From Echiichthys vipera (lineage: Eukaryota; Chordata; Actinopteri; Perciformes; Trachinidae), in assembly GCA_963691815.1 (NCBI GenBank), contig OY829668.1, forward strand, positions 13,426,643 through 13,490,642: a DNA stretch of 64,000 nt. Direction: 5' to 3'. Shown piece by piece: positions 1-11,461 of this stretch. Each line of letters opens with the position of its first letter. Within the stretch, counting starts at the first letter, position 1. The position numbers and the translations under genes were made by a program. The notes beneath the pieces are model-generated. The model saw nothing but the letters and a program-made list of their open reading frames with translations, searched no databases and was not told where the DNA came from.

Positions 1-430
1 CTAAGTGAAACCTAAGATGGGTAACATTAACTTCTTGCTAGCCACAGCTCAGTGAAGGCTAAACTGGCAGAAGCTAGCTCCTTGCTTAAGTTAGCTCAGT
101 GAAATCTAAGCTGCTAATGTTAGCTCCTTGCTTATGTTAGCCCAGTAAAACCTGAGCTGGCTAATGTTAGCTTCTTGCTAATGTTAGCTCAGTGAAATCT
201 ATGCTTGTTAATGTTAGCTCCTTGATAAAGTTAGCTCAGTGAAATCTAAGATGGGTAACATTAGCTTCTTGCTAGCATCAGCTCAGTGAAAGCTAACCCG
301 GCTGAAGTTAGCCCCTTGCTCAAGTTAGCTCAGTGAAACCTAGCTCCTTGTTAATGTTATCTAGCATAGATTTCACTGCTTAGCTCCTTGCTAATGTTGG
401 CTCAGTGAAACCTTAGCTGGCTAATGTGAG
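1..430. repeat. Imperfect minisatellite, TTAGCTCCTTGCTAATG type
   Basis: Degenerate tandem repeat of roughly 40-60 bp. It alternates TTAGCTCCTTGCTAATG-like and TTAGCTCAGTGAAACCTA-like blocks. It lies in the intron before the first recognisable carm1-like exon. The same motif recurs at about 25745-25960 and 26285-26475 in the last plcd4 intron, so it is a dispersed family and not a one-off array. It is clear by eye; copies vary in length and are not in register. Confidence 0.8.
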
Positions 431-530
431 GCTGACTGGTCACTAACGGAGTCGCTGATAAGTTTATGAACCTTACAGAGACACTTCAACGTCATCTTGA
501 TCCGATTCTTAATTGAAATTCTTTTTTAAG

Positions 531-2764
531 GACACATTTGACGTGCAGATCCTGATGGCCAGGTCCGTCAAACACTGCATCAACTTCATGGAGGCTACAG
601 AAGAAGATTTGCACAGGTGAAAACTGTATTCTTTAAGCAGCATATGAACATGTTTTTAACACTAACACAGATGGGAGATTCATTGATTGGATGAAAGATG
701 AAATATTCATTCTGACCACAAGAGTGCACCATTACACTGAAAAACTAACTTTTTGGTTTAGTAAAATGTATCCAATAATAAAGTTTTTTTTGCATAGTAA
801 AATTAAAATTCATTTGGACCTTTTCATATTTGTGATAACTGTGACGTATCTCGGTAACGGAAGGTTGTAGACACTCAGGGGTGGCACAATTGGAAAGCCT
901 GTATATGAAAACATATTCAAGAAATCAACTTCCATCTCTCTACGACCTTCTGTTACCGAGATACGGCTGAAAGAGCCAAACCGGAAACTCCCATGATGCA
1001 TTGCGGGATATATTTTATCAATAAAATTGCATTTTTCTTACCAATGAGGCATCATAAACACTAAGTATGATATATCACTGTGTTGGTCTTTATCTCAGCT
1101 ATCAGAATTTATTATTATATATAATAATTAAAAATTCTTTCTGCCTTAAGAATCATTACAGTGCAAAAAACAGGAGTGTTAGGTAGTCTTCATCCCCAAA
1201 AGTAAGTAAGTACGTTACACTCGGTATTGTTGAGTAACTTGTACTTGCAGTGCAGTTAAATTTACTTGAAAAATTTGAGTGCAAAAGGATTTTATTCAGT
1301 TATACAAGTTAGTTTTTTTCAGTGTACCTCATCTTCTGAATGGAATGTCAATGGAATGGCAAAGGAAACAGCTTGGGTCCATGGTAATGGTGCACACACT
1401 AGTGGCCCAAATGAGTATTATAGTATTACACTTCATAAAAGACCCTGATAAAACCGTTTTTTTAAAGGAAACAGCAAAGACAAAAAGAGAGGAAACATTT
1501 ATGAAATAGTATGCGATACCGATGCATCTAATTGTGATGCAGACAAACTAAAAGGTGTGTCTGTTTCTTGCAGGGTGGAGATTCCCTTTGTGTTTACTCT
1601 GCTGCAGTCCGGTCTGGTCCACGGACTGGCCTTCTGGTTTGATGTGGCCTATCGGGGATCCACGTAAGAGATGTGCACCTTTAGTAAACACAGACAGGGA
1701 CAGTGGCGTGCACAGACTTTTTGAAGGGCAGAGGCCAAAAGGGAAAAAAAGGGCACATGTAGTGTGTCCTCACCACTGATGAGGACACTTTAGCACATGT
1801 TTTAGCTGACACAAGGGCACTTTAGAGCGCCTTTTGGCTCCTAGAGGGCACTTTAGCACACATTTTGGCTCCTAGAGGGCACTTTAGCATGCATTTTGGT
1901 TCCTAGAGGGCACTTTAGCACACATTTTGGCTCCTAGAGGGCACTTTAGCGCATGTTTTGGCTCCTAGAGGGAACTTTAGCACACGTTTTGGCTCCTGGA
2001 GGGCACTTTAGCAGAGGTTTTTGCTCCTAGAGGGCACTTCAGCACATGTTTTGGCTCCTAGATGGCACTTTAGAACATGTTTTGGCTCCTTGGGGGCACT
2101 TTAGAACGTGTTTTGGCTCCTAGGGGGTACGCATTTTGGCTCCTAGAGGGCACTTTAATATGCATTTTTGCTTCTAGAGAGCACTTTAGCATGCGTTTTG
2201 GCCTCTAGAAGGCACTTTAGCACACATTTTGACTGAAGTGAGGTCACTTTAGCACATGTTTTGACTTCTAGAGGGCCCTTTAGCACATGCTTTAGCTCCT
2301 AGAGGGCACTTTAGAATGTGACTGCCCCCCAATGCAAGCCTGTGGACAAGGAACACCTGGGGGAAAGTAAGGTGCTCCTGAACACATCGGAGCTTTCCCA
2401 GAGGTTTAGAAACAAATCTCCCCTCTCTGCGTGCCTCTGCAGGGCCACAGTGTGGCTCTCCACAGCTCCCACGGAGCCTTTGACGCGCTGGTATCAGGTC
2501 CGATGTTTGCTTCAGACGCCGCTCTTCGCCAAGCTGGGACAAACTCTGTCCGGGACCGTCCTGCTGGTGGCTAACAGCAGGTACACCCCCCAGATGTTTC
2601 CAATCAGACAAACCGGTGAAGAATGCTTTTGGTCCGTAACCTGTCATCATGAAAGTTTTTCCCTTACCCTCCAGACAGAGCTACGACATCCACATCACCG
2701 CCACAGTCGACCAATCAGGCTTCAGATCCGGAAACATCCTGGACCTCAAGAACCCGTTCTTCAG
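531..2764 (+). CDS. carm1l: CARM1/PRMT4-like arginine methyltransferase, C-terminal half of catalytic core (partial; starts left of window)
   Basis: Four exons encode the beta-barrel part of a type I protein arginine methyltransferase that dimethylates histones and co-regulators using S-adenosylmethionine. Exons: 531-616 (DTFDVQILMAR to EEDLHR), 1574-1663 (VEIPF, GLAFWFDVAYRGS), 2443-2580 (TVWLSTAPTEPLTRWYQVRC to LLVANSR) and 2675-2764 (QSYDI to LDLKNPFFR). All have AG/GT borders and join in phase. The SAM-binding motifs lie outside the window to the left. The match to CARM1 as I know it is unmistakable, but many positions differ where fish and mammal CARM1 are normally nearly identical (HCINFMEATEEDL, FTLLQSG), so a carm1l-type paralogue is my inference. 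Odd point: the PRMT THW loop reads TRW. After FFR the usual glycine/serine-rich CARM1 C-terminal domain is not found. The gene could be functional but diverged, or decaying. Confidence 0.88.
846..965. repeat. Imperfect inverted repeat (26-bp arms) in carm1-like intron
   Basis: Arm 845-870 starts CGTATCTCGGTAACGG. Its complement lies at 940-965 and ends CCGAGATACG. I count two mismatches over 26 bases, with a loop of about 70 bases. It could be a foldback element or paired termini of a small mobile element. No coding sequence is apparent inside it. Confidence 0.6.
1701..2320 (+). mobile_element. Dispersed element with CAGTGGCG terminus carrying a 31-bp minisatellite (copy 1)
   Basis: It begins CAGTGGCGTGCACAGAC, followed by a TTTTTGAAGGGCAG block and a purine-rich stretch. 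About 17 units of roughly 31 bp follow, built on TTTTGGCTCCTAGAGGGCAC and CTTTAGCACA. An inverted copy with the same leader and repeat lies at 41284-41880, 39 kb away. A CAGTGG terminus is common in hAT-type transposons, but no matching second terminus or target-site duplication is visible, so the class is not settled. It lies in the carm1-like intron before the exon at 2443. Confidence 0.65.
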
Positions 2765-2935
2765 GTGTCTCCTTTTCCCTTCTCTCGTAGATTCAAAAGC
2801 ACAACCAGATCAAAACAGGGAATTCCACTTGATGTTGAATGTGAAACTCAAAGTTAACCGTCACCTTTTGTTGTCTGAACTTAACGGAGGAAAAAGAAAG
2901 CATTTCTCTGACAGGAGACACTGTGTCTTTGGCAG

Positions 2936-5542
2936 GACATCGACTTGGTAGAGAACTCCGGGCTGCCGGTGACCACGCGGTCCATCCATCTGAAAACAGG
3001 TACATTAGGAATTATTTACGATCATCTTAACGGATAACCATGAGCATTAGCGGCTTTGGTTGGACCTTATATGAAAAGATGAAATCAAATTTCTTGACTT
3101 GAGCCATCTGCTTTATAAGTATATAAGTAAATGTAATAAGGATGGCCACGTGCTTTGAGTTTAACACCTTTGTCCTCCTCGTGTCCTCTGACCAGCCTCC
3201 CTGACCTGCTCAGAGACTACACCTTCGCCCAGCTCCTGAAGGACGACTCAACCTTCATCCAGGTTCTCGAGGACAACTCCACCTTCACCTACATCCTCGA
3301 GGACGACTCAACCTTCACCCAGGTCCTCAAGGACGACTCCACCTTCACCCAGGTTCTTAAGGACGATGCCACCTTCACCCAGGTCTTCAAGGACGACTCC
3401 ACCTTCACCCAGGTCCTGAAGGATGACTCCACCTTCGCCCAGGTCCTCAAGGAGAACTCCACCTTCGTCCAGGTACTTAAGGATGACTCCACCTTCACTC
3501 AGGTCTGCAAGGACGGCGCCACCTTCTCCCAGGTCCTCAAGGACGACTCCACCTTCGCCCAGGTCCTGAAGAATGACTCCACCTTCGCCCAGGTCCTCGA
3601 GGACGACTCCACCTTCACCCAGGTCCTCAAGTACAACTCCACCTTCGCCCAGGTCCTCAAGGATGACTCCACCTTCACCCAGGTCCTGAAGGACGACGCC
3701 ACCTTCACCGGGGTCTTCAAGGACGACTCCACCTTCACACAGGTCCTAAAGGACGACTCCACCTTCGCCCAGGTCCTCAAGGAGGACTCCGCCTTCGTCC
3801 AGGTATTTAAGGACGACTCCACCTTCACCCAGGTCTTCAAGGACTGCGCCACCTTCGCCCAGGTCCTCAAGGACGACTCCACCTTCGCCCAAGTCCTGAA
3901 GGAAGACTCCACCTGCACCCAGGTCCTCTAGTACGACTCCACCATCGCCCAGGTCCTCGAGGACGACTCCACCTTCACCCAGGTCCTCAAGTACAACTCC
4001 ACCTTCGCCCAGGTCCTCAAGGATGACTCCACCTTCACCCAGGTCCTGAAGGACGACGCCACCTTCACCGGGGTCTTCAAGGACGACTCCACCTTCACAC
4101 AGGTCCTAAAGGACGACTCCACCTTCGCCCAGGTCCTCAAGGAGGACTCCGCCTTCGTCCAGGTATTTAAGGACGACTCCACCTTCACCCAGGTCTTCAA
4201 GGACTGCGCCACCTTCGCCCAGGTCCTCAAGGACGACTCCACCTTCGCCCAAGTCCTGAAGTACGACTCCGTCTTCGCCAGGTCCTGAAATACGACTCCG
4301 CCTTCGCCCGGTCCTGAAGTACGACTCCACCTTCGCCCAGGTCCTTAAGGACGACTCCACCTTCGCTCAGGTCGTTAAGGGCGACTCCACCTTAACCCAG
4401 GTCCTGAAGGCCGTCTCCACCTTTGCCCAGGCCCCCGAGTATGACAACATCTTCGCCCAGGTCCTCAAGGTCAATTCCCCCTCACCCACGTCCTCGAAGA
4501 AAATTCGACATTCACCTACATCCTCGAGGACAACTCCACCTTCACCCAGGTCCTTAAGAATGACTCCACCTTTGCCAGGTCCTGAAGTACGACTCCACCT
4601 TCGCCCAGGTCCTGAAGTACGACTCCATCTTCGCAAGGTCCTGAAGTACGACTCCACCTTCGCCAGGTCCTGAAGTATGACTCCACCTTCGCCCAGGTCC
4701 TTAAGGACGACTCCACCTTCGCTCAGGTCCTTAAGGATGACTCAGCCTTCACACAGGTCCTGAAGGCCGTCTCCACCTTCGCCCAGGCCTCCGAGTATGA
4801 CAACATTTTCGCCCAGGTCCTCAAGGTCAATTCCCCCTCACCCACGTCCTCGAAGAAAATTCGACATTCACCTACATCCTCGAGGACAACTCCACCTTCA
4901 CCCAGGTCCTTAAGAATGACTCCACCTTCGCCAGGTCCTGAAGTACGGCTCCACCTTCGCCCAGGTCCTGAAGTACGACTCCATCTTCGCAAGGTCCTGA
5001 AGTACGACTCCACCTTCGCCAGGTCCTGAAGTATGACTCCACCTTCGCCCAGGTCCTTAAGGACGACTCCACCTTCGCTCAGGTCCTTAAGGATGACTCA
5101 GCCTTCACACAGGTCCTGAAGGCCGTCTCCACCTTCGCCCAGGCCTCCGAGTATGACAACATTTTCGCCCAGGTCCTCAAGGACATTTCCCCCTCACCCA
5201 CGTCCTCAAAGAAAACTCCACATTCACCTACATCCTCGAGGACGACTCCACCTTCACCCAGGTCCTTAAGAATGACTCCACCTTCGCCAGGTCCTGAAGT
5301 ACGGCTCCACCTTCGCCCAGGTCCTAAAGTACGACTCCATCTTCGCCAGGTCCTGAAGTACGACTCCGCCTTCGCCCGGTCCTGAAGTACGACTCCACCT
5401 TTGCCCAGGTCTTCAAGGACGGCGCCACCTTCGCCCAGGTCCTCGGGACGATGCCACCACCACTGAGTGCTGGCTGGCCCAGCGGGTGGAGAACCTGCAG
5501 GAGGGACAGGTCATAGACGGGGCGTCCCTCTGCCTCCACTGA
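2936..5542 (+). CDS. Candidate 3' exons of the carm1-like gene containing a coding minisatellite (frame uncertain)
   Basis: A 64-bp candidate exon (2936-2999) has good AG and GT borders. It is open as DIDLVENSGLPVTTRSIHLK but not in the phase left by the FFR exon. In that phase it gives TSTW and a stop. After a second acceptor (about 3195) the frame LPDLLRDYTFAQLLKDD runs into tandem 10-residue repeats of the form DDSTFTQVLK, open to a TAG near 3929. The far end, from 5447, reads DDATTTECWLAQRVENLQ and ends in TGA at 5540-5542, with a poly(A) signal just after. Inference: an ancestral last exon with one FAQVLxDD(A/S)T motif was expanded by minisatellite growth. I do not recognise this C-terminus. 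Phase mismatches mean it may be a pseudogenised tail, an assembly-indel artefact, or spliced in a way I cannot see. Confidence 0.4.
3232..5445 (+). repeat. 30-bp minisatellite with higher-order 360- and 356-bp units
   Basis: More than 70 tandem units of 30 bp, consensus ACTCCACCTTCACCCAGGTC plus CTCAAGGACG. Both strands stay open over long stretches because the period is a multiple of three. Higher-order structure is visible. The block 3601-3900 recurs at 3961-4260 (offset 360). A second block around 4420-4560 recurs at offsets of 356 and 712. As 356 is not a multiple of three, the right half of the array breaks the reading frame, while the left half keeps DDSTFTQVLK intact. Confidence 0.93.
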
Positions 5543-5568
5543 GACATTCATATGATTTACACTTGTTT

Positions 5569-5574
5569 AATAAA
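5569..5574 (+). terminator. Poly(A) signal AATAAA after the carm1-like terminal segment
   Basis: AATAAA lies 27 bases after the TGA at 5540-5542, and a TG-rich run (GTGGTGCTGG) follows. This placement is typical of a vertebrate cleavage site and supports 5447-5542 as a true transcript end. Confidence 0.6.
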
Positions 5575-5819
5575 GTGGTGCTGGACCAACAGCTGCTGTA
5601 GCGTCTTCATTCTGCTGCAGACAAAGACATGTTCAGGTGTGATGTCACACCTGTATAATATAATATAAAATATAATATATAGAATATTTCACATCATTAG
5701 ACTCCAAAGTCTACCATGATCATAAATATTGAGATATAGATTATATACAGACATGAGACAAGAGACCCATAGACACAGACACACAAGTCTATACAGGACC
5801 CCCATCTCTGCTGGTAGAC

Positions 5820-6180
5820 ATTTTGGATGTTTTTTTAGTCATTTTCCATCTATTTTTAGCAATTTTGCATCTATTTTATTCATTTTGCATCTATTTTTAG
5901 TCATTTTTCATCTGATTTTAGTTGTTTTTCATCTTTTTTATGCCATTTTGATTCTATTTTTAGTCATTTTGCAAATATTTTTTGTAATTTGGCATCTATT
6001 TTTAGACGTTTTATTTGTCTTTTGGATTGTTTAGAAATGACTTTCAGTTTTGTTGTCATTTTTTGTTGTTTAAAGTCAGTATGTGTCCATTTTAACCGTT
6101 ACTTTTCTTCTTATTTTAGTCATTTACTGTGTTCAGTAATCTGTTCATGCCACCACGTGCCTCCAGAATAATACTAAAAT
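5820..6180 (+). repeat. TTTTGCATC minisatellite plus conserved 3' flank (copy A)
   Basis: About nine units near 21 bp (ATTTTGCATCTATTTTTAG) are followed by a non-repetitive tail. The tail includes GTCAGTATGTGT, CATTTACTGTGTTC and CTGTTCATGCCACCACG. The same tail follows the arrays at 7020-7490 and, in part, 9650-9830. This lies in the intergenic stretch between the carm1-like gene and plcd4. Confidence 0.75.
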
Positions 6181-6330
6181 TATTATTATTGTTATTATTG
6201 TTATTATTATTATTTGTGTTATTATTATTATTATGATATTAGGTCGTGAGCTTGTCTGGTGTCAGAGCGGTGAACTGCTGCAGAGGGTGCCGCTGGGTAA
6301 TGTAGTCCTCTGATCCCCTGAGGAGGTCAC

Positions 6331-6452
<122 letters not shown>

Positions 6453-6517
6453 GTGAGCTGGAAGCTGATCTGATCTGATCAAAGTTTGATGAGCGAGCGA
6501 GGCTCAGTAACACTACA

Positions 6518-6520
<3 letters not shown>

Positions 6521-6571
<51 letters not shown>
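6521..6571. repeat. (CT)n microsatellite
   Basis: A pure CT run of about 50 bases, 70 bases downstream of the (GT)n tract. Confidence 0.95.
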
Positions 6572-6572
<1 letters not shown>

Positions 6573-7019
6573 GTGCATTATGGGAGAACACATTGAGACA
6601 AGCTGCCAGACTGAAAACACTGTTTTATTTAATGTGGCTAAAGTATGCATAAGTTAATATTTCTGTTTCATATAACTTATTAATACATAAATGTATTTAA
6701 AATAAATAAATGCACAAATGTAAAAACCTATTTCAGAAAACAAAAGGGTAATTAATACAAAGCAAACAAATACAATTTTTTAACACATGAAAATATTTAT
6801 CGAGTCATTTATGTATTAGTGTTTAATTTTGGCAGCTCCAGGCCTCCATACTAAAGTTGATTCTGTGTTAATACTCTGAAACTGAAGCAGGAAAAGGAAA
6901 AAACAAACAAACGTGTAAAAACATGTTTCTAAGACTTAAGTGCAACAGCGGGTCTTTTACTTTGTTAAAGCATGATTAAAATTGAATTATAATGTTATAA
7001 TAATAATAGCATTATTTTT

Positions 7020-7490
7020 TTTAGTGAATTTGCATCTATTTTTAGTTGTTATGCATTTATTTTTAGTTGTTTTGCATCTATTTTCAGTTATTTTGCATCT
7101 ATTTTTAGTTGTTTTGCATCTATTTTTAGTCATTTTGCATCTATTTTTATTTATTTTGCATCTATTTTTAGTTGTTTTGCATCTATTTTTAGTCATTTTG
7201 CATCTATTTTTAGTTGTTTTACATCCATTTTGTAGTCATTTGCATTTATTTGTAGTCTTTTTGCATCTATTTTTTCATTTTGCATCTATTTTTAGTCGAT
7301 TTGCCTTTATTTTTGGACATTTTATGTGTCTTTTTGATTGTTTTCTAAAAAATGTTTACTTTTGTTGCCATTTTCTTTCATTTGTAGTCAGTATGTGTTA
7401 CTTTACTTTTCTTTTCTTTTTTTATTTCAGTCATTTACTGTGTTCGATCATCTGTTCATGCCACCACGAGCCTCCAGAATAATGCCATTA
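7020..7490 (+). repeat. TTTTGCATC minisatellite plus conserved 3' flank (copy B)
   Basis: About fourteen units of roughly 21 bp (TTTTGCATCTATTTTTAGT) are followed by the tail seen at copy A: GTCAGTATGTGTTACTTTAC, CATTTACTGTGTTC and TGTTCATGCCACCACGAG. The tail matches at single-copy resolution, so the array and its flank moved or were duplicated together. Confidence 0.78.
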
Positions 7491-7639
7491 TAATGCTATT
7501 TCAGTAACATTATTTTCTGCTCTAAAAGTCACAAATGGGTTCTCTTTATGTTTTATTTAGTCATAGAAACAAAACAAGGATTTCAGTTTTAGAAAAGTCA
7601 AACAACGGAGAGAGAGACGGGTGAGAATGATGATGGTGA

Positions 7640-7658
7640 TGGGAGGAGGAGGAGGAGG

Positions 7659-7691
<33 letters not shown>

Positions 7692-7845
7692 GGAGGAGGA
7701 GGAGGAGGAGGAGCAGCAGCAGAGCGTCCCACTCTGTCCTCAGTCAGTGCAGAAGCGTGGAGAGGTGAGGACAGGCCTGCAGACACCACAGGACCAGGAC
7801 CAGGACCAGGACCAGGACCAGGACCAGGACCAGGACCAGGACTCT
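7640..7845 (+). repeat. (GGA)n and (CAGGAC)n tracts
   Basis: GGA-rich run at about 7640-7714 and hexamer CAGGAC run at about 7793-7842. A reading frame passes through both (poly-Glu then poly-Gln-Asp) but has no flanking coding character or splice context, so I do not call a gene. Confidence 0.9.
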
Positions 7846-8054
7846 GAGATGATCCTGCAACAGGTCAGTTCACAGATGTATTCCTGTTTCAGACTGTTGA
7901 AGAGAAAACCTGTTTTGTACGGAGGACTGAAGCCGCCAAAATCAAAAATAAATTCCTAAATGATTTGATAAAAAGAGAAAGAGAAAGAAAGCATCCCTTT
8001 ATATTAGTCACTACTCTTTTGTTGTTGTTTTTTTAAAAACACACACACTTACAA

Positions 8055-8125
8055 ATATCAAATACACACACACGCACAAACAGGTCCTATACACATGGGC
8101 TAATGGAGAGATGTCAGAGCGAGTT
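8055..8125 (-). mobile_element. SINE fragment (same family as 46015-46365)
   Basis: The segment with GCACAAACAGGTCCTATACA, then GGAGAGATGTCAGAGCGAG, matches the middle of the SINE copy at 46015-46365. The tRNA-like head is missing here, so it is a truncated relic. The rest of 7960-9470 is AT-rich intergenic sequence without recognisable genes. Confidence 0.6.
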
Positions 8126-9469
8126 CTTTGGTGTAATATTAAAATTACCAAGAGTAATGTTCATTAATGAAATTATTTTTGATTTGCTTTATTGATTTAC
8201 CTCTGTATTCATTTCCCAATGTGTTAACTTCCCAATTAAATTTCCCCCTTTGTGTTATTTCATTTAATATAAATGTGTTTATTTAAATTAAATTAAATTA
8301 TTATTATTATTTTGTATTCTGTATACTTTCCTTTTTACACTATTTTTTATCAGCCTCTCATTTATGGAGAGCTGATGCAGAGAAAATGAAAATCTTAAAA
8401 TAACAACGACAACAACAATACAAATAATAATAATAAGAAATAAAATAACTAAAAGGAAAAATTAAACAGTAAAGTAAATACATTGGGAATTATCACAATA
8501 AAGGAGCTTTCTAAACAGAAATATCATGAATTATTTTTGTTGGACTCCTTTATGTATTTATTCTTCATTGTACAAGACTGTCGTTCAAATACAATAATAA
8601 ATCATGTAAATATAAATGTATTAAAAAATGCCATCATTAATGCTTGACTACAAAAAAAGCAATACCTGCATTTAAAAATAAATAAAAGATCATTGTGAAA
8701 TAAATACGTTTAAAATAAACAAATAGAAGGGAAACTTAAATAGGAACGTAAATATTAAATACACGGGGAAATGAATAAAGAAGCAAATTAAAACAAATAT
8801 CAAATCATTTCCCACTTTATTAACGTGTAAACATTCATGTTTCGTATTATTTTGGGTAGTTTTAAAGTCATATTCATTCATCAATCTAGATTTTTAATTA
8901 TTTATTAATGTTTTTCTTTTTATAATTTGGCTCGACAGAAGCAACATTTCATAAATAAATGACTCAGTAAATTTTAATTTGCCATTAAATTTACTAAAAT
9001 GCAGTCATTAAATAATTGATAAAATTGATAAGGTGGTTGGTGGTGGTTGGTGATTGGTAAGTTGATATTTCTGTTTTAATAATCCTCTTTATTCATATCC
9101 ATTGTTTTAATTCACCTATTCATTTACGTTCCTATTTAATTTCCCCCTTTATTTATAGATTTATATTCAATTTTAAGTGTATTCATGTAGTTTTTTTTAC
9201 CTTAGCGTTTATTTTCAAATGTATTTATTCATTTTTATACACTTTTAAATTTGATTATAAATTATTATTTATTTTTAAATGTATTTATTCATTTTTATAC
9301 ACTTTTAAATCCATGGACGATTAATTATTATGTATTTTTAAATGTATTCATTTCTGTATTTATTTTCTTTATTATGGAAATGTTTGAATAATATAAGTCA
9401 TTAATAAAAAAGTCAGATACATTTGAGATTATTAGAAATAAACGTAAAAATGTATTAAGAAGAAAAGAA

Positions 9470-9960
9470 AATAGGTGAAATTAAGTAAGAAAGTAAATAA
9501 ATTGGGGAATTATCACAAAGGTGCATTTATAAGGAAGCCGATTAAAACAGAAATGTCAATTTTCTTCCAGATTTTCCACTTTTTTCTCATCAATTTAGAA
9601 CTTTTCTACTCAGAGATTTGCCCATTGCTTTCTCGTAGATTTACAACTTTTCTTATTTTGCATCTATTTTTTTCTTTTTGCATCTATTTTTAGTCGATTT
9701 GCCTTTATTTTTGCACAGTTTACGGGTCTTTTTGATTGTTTTGTAAAAAAAAATGTTTACTTTCGTTGCCATTTTTTGTCATTTGTAGTCAGTATGTGTT
9801 ACTTTACTTCTTATTTCAGTTTACTGAAATGAATGAGTGAAGGTGAAATTAAATAAGAAAGTAAATAAAATGGGGAATTAACAAAAAGGTGCATTAAGAA
9901 AGAAGCCGATTAAAACAGAAATGTCAATTTTCTTCCAGATTTACCACTTTTTTCTCATAG
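9470..9960 (+). repeat. Tandem duplication flanking a TTTTGCATC relic (copy C)
   Basis: A block of about 110 bp with AAGCCGATTAAAACAGAAAT and GTCAATTTTCTTCCAGATTT occurs at about 9475-9580 and again at about 9840-9945. Between them lies a short TTTTGCATC repeat with the conserved tail GTCAGTATGTGTTACTTTAC seen at copies A and B. Confidence 0.7.
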
Positions 9961-10520
9961 ATTTACAACTTTTACTTTCGTAGATTTACAACTTTTATTT
10001 ATAAGATTTACCGCTTTGACTTTCGTAAATTTACCACTTTTTTCTCATGGATTTAGACTTGTACTTTCGTAAATGTACCACTTTTTTCTCATAGATTTAC
10101 CACTTTTACTTTCGTAAATTTACCACTTTTTTCTCATAGATTTACCACTTTTACTTTCGTAAATTTACCACTTTTTTCTCATAGATTTACCACTTTTTTC
10201 TCATAGATTTACCACTTTTTTCTCATAGATTTACCACTTTTACTTTCGTAAATTTACCACTTTTTTCTCATAGATTTACCACTTTTTTCTCATAGATTTA
10301 CCACTTTTACTTTCGTAAATTTACCACTTTTTTCTCATAGATTTACCACTTTTACTTTCGTAAATTTACAACTTTTATTCTCTGAGCTTTATTACATTGT
10401 TCTCATCGATTTACAACTTTCTACTAAGTTTTACCACTTTTTTCTTATCGTTTTACTACTTTTTTCTCATCGATTCACAACTTTTCTTTTCGGAAACTTA
10501 CCACTTTTTCCTCATAGATT
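9950..10520 (+). repeat. 22/23-bp alternating minisatellite
   Basis: Two related units alternate: ATTTACCACTTTTTTCTCAT(AG) and ATTTACCACTTTTACTTTCG(TAA). There are about 20 units, degenerating at the right edge. From 10520 to about 11435 I see only AT-rich intergenic DNA, which should include the plcd4 promoter and 5' untranslated exon; neither is identifiable by eye. Confidence 0.85.
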
Positions 10521-11461
10521 TTCCACTTTAATTTCAGAGAATATCAAAGTTCTTTTTCTCCTACATTAACCTAAGACACCTCGAAGGACATTAACCTTCT
10601 GAGGTCTAAGGCTATTTTTGCACCTTCCTAAATGACCCTTTTAAGGACACTTCCATAAAATATAACACTTTCAGAGAATATCCACTTTTTTCTCTCGTAG
10701 ATTTACAGCTTTTGTTTACAGATACAGAATAGAATCAAATAAAATATCCACATGTTCAAATGACATGAGTAAAACATATTAAACATTAAACCAATGTTTT
10801 TTTGCCCTAGAATAAGAATAAACATTACACAGGTGTTTACTGTCATTGTAATTATAATAAATGCACAGATAACACACAGACAGATCAGAAATACTTCAGA
10901 AATGTTGTGTTGTATCTGTGTGTGGTGAAGTTAGTGATGTGAACTAACACTGTGAGAATTTCCTGAGGTCTATCTTCACAGTTTGAACCGTAAATGAATG
11001 AAGGAGTCAAACACGAGTGCGTATTGAGCAGTTTACCATCAACAGACCTGCGGGGAAACACACGACAAACACTGAAAACATCATATTGAGCCGGAGACCC
11101 TGAGAACACAGCTCCGAGAGCGTCAAGGTCATCAGTGAAAGGAATGCTGCTGACGCTGTGGTGGGGATTTGTGGAGATTATTTGGCTTAGACGCACCGAG
11201 AGAACAAAAAGTGCAGCGGAAAAAACAGAGGAAACAGAACAGAGCAGCGAAACAATCAGGCTGCAACTCCACCGGCTCCAGAAACAAGTGTGATTGTAAA
11301 GAAGTCAATGAGAAAATGAGCCTAACCTTCGCACTTGATTTATTACCTCAGTCAACATTTTCCTAATGAGTCCATGGTCTAGATCTCTAGTTTCAATTTG
11401 CATCTATGTTTAACGAACTGACTTCTTTTCTTCAGATGGCACAAGTGTGAGACGACAACGA

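Noticed and set aside
2318..2857. A 179-codon single-exon gene
   Set aside because: It is the carm1-like exon at 2443-2580 read through flanking introns in a single frame.
3289..5072. Long minus-strand open frames (KVESSLRTW types) opposite the 30-bp array
   Set aside because: They are shadows of a repeat whose period is a multiple of three; no start context, splice sites or non-repeat coding flank.
7621..7959. Acidic frame MRMMMVMGGGGGG with poly-Glu and DQDQ runs
   Set aside because: GGA and CAGGAC microsatellites; no homology that I recognise and no splice context.
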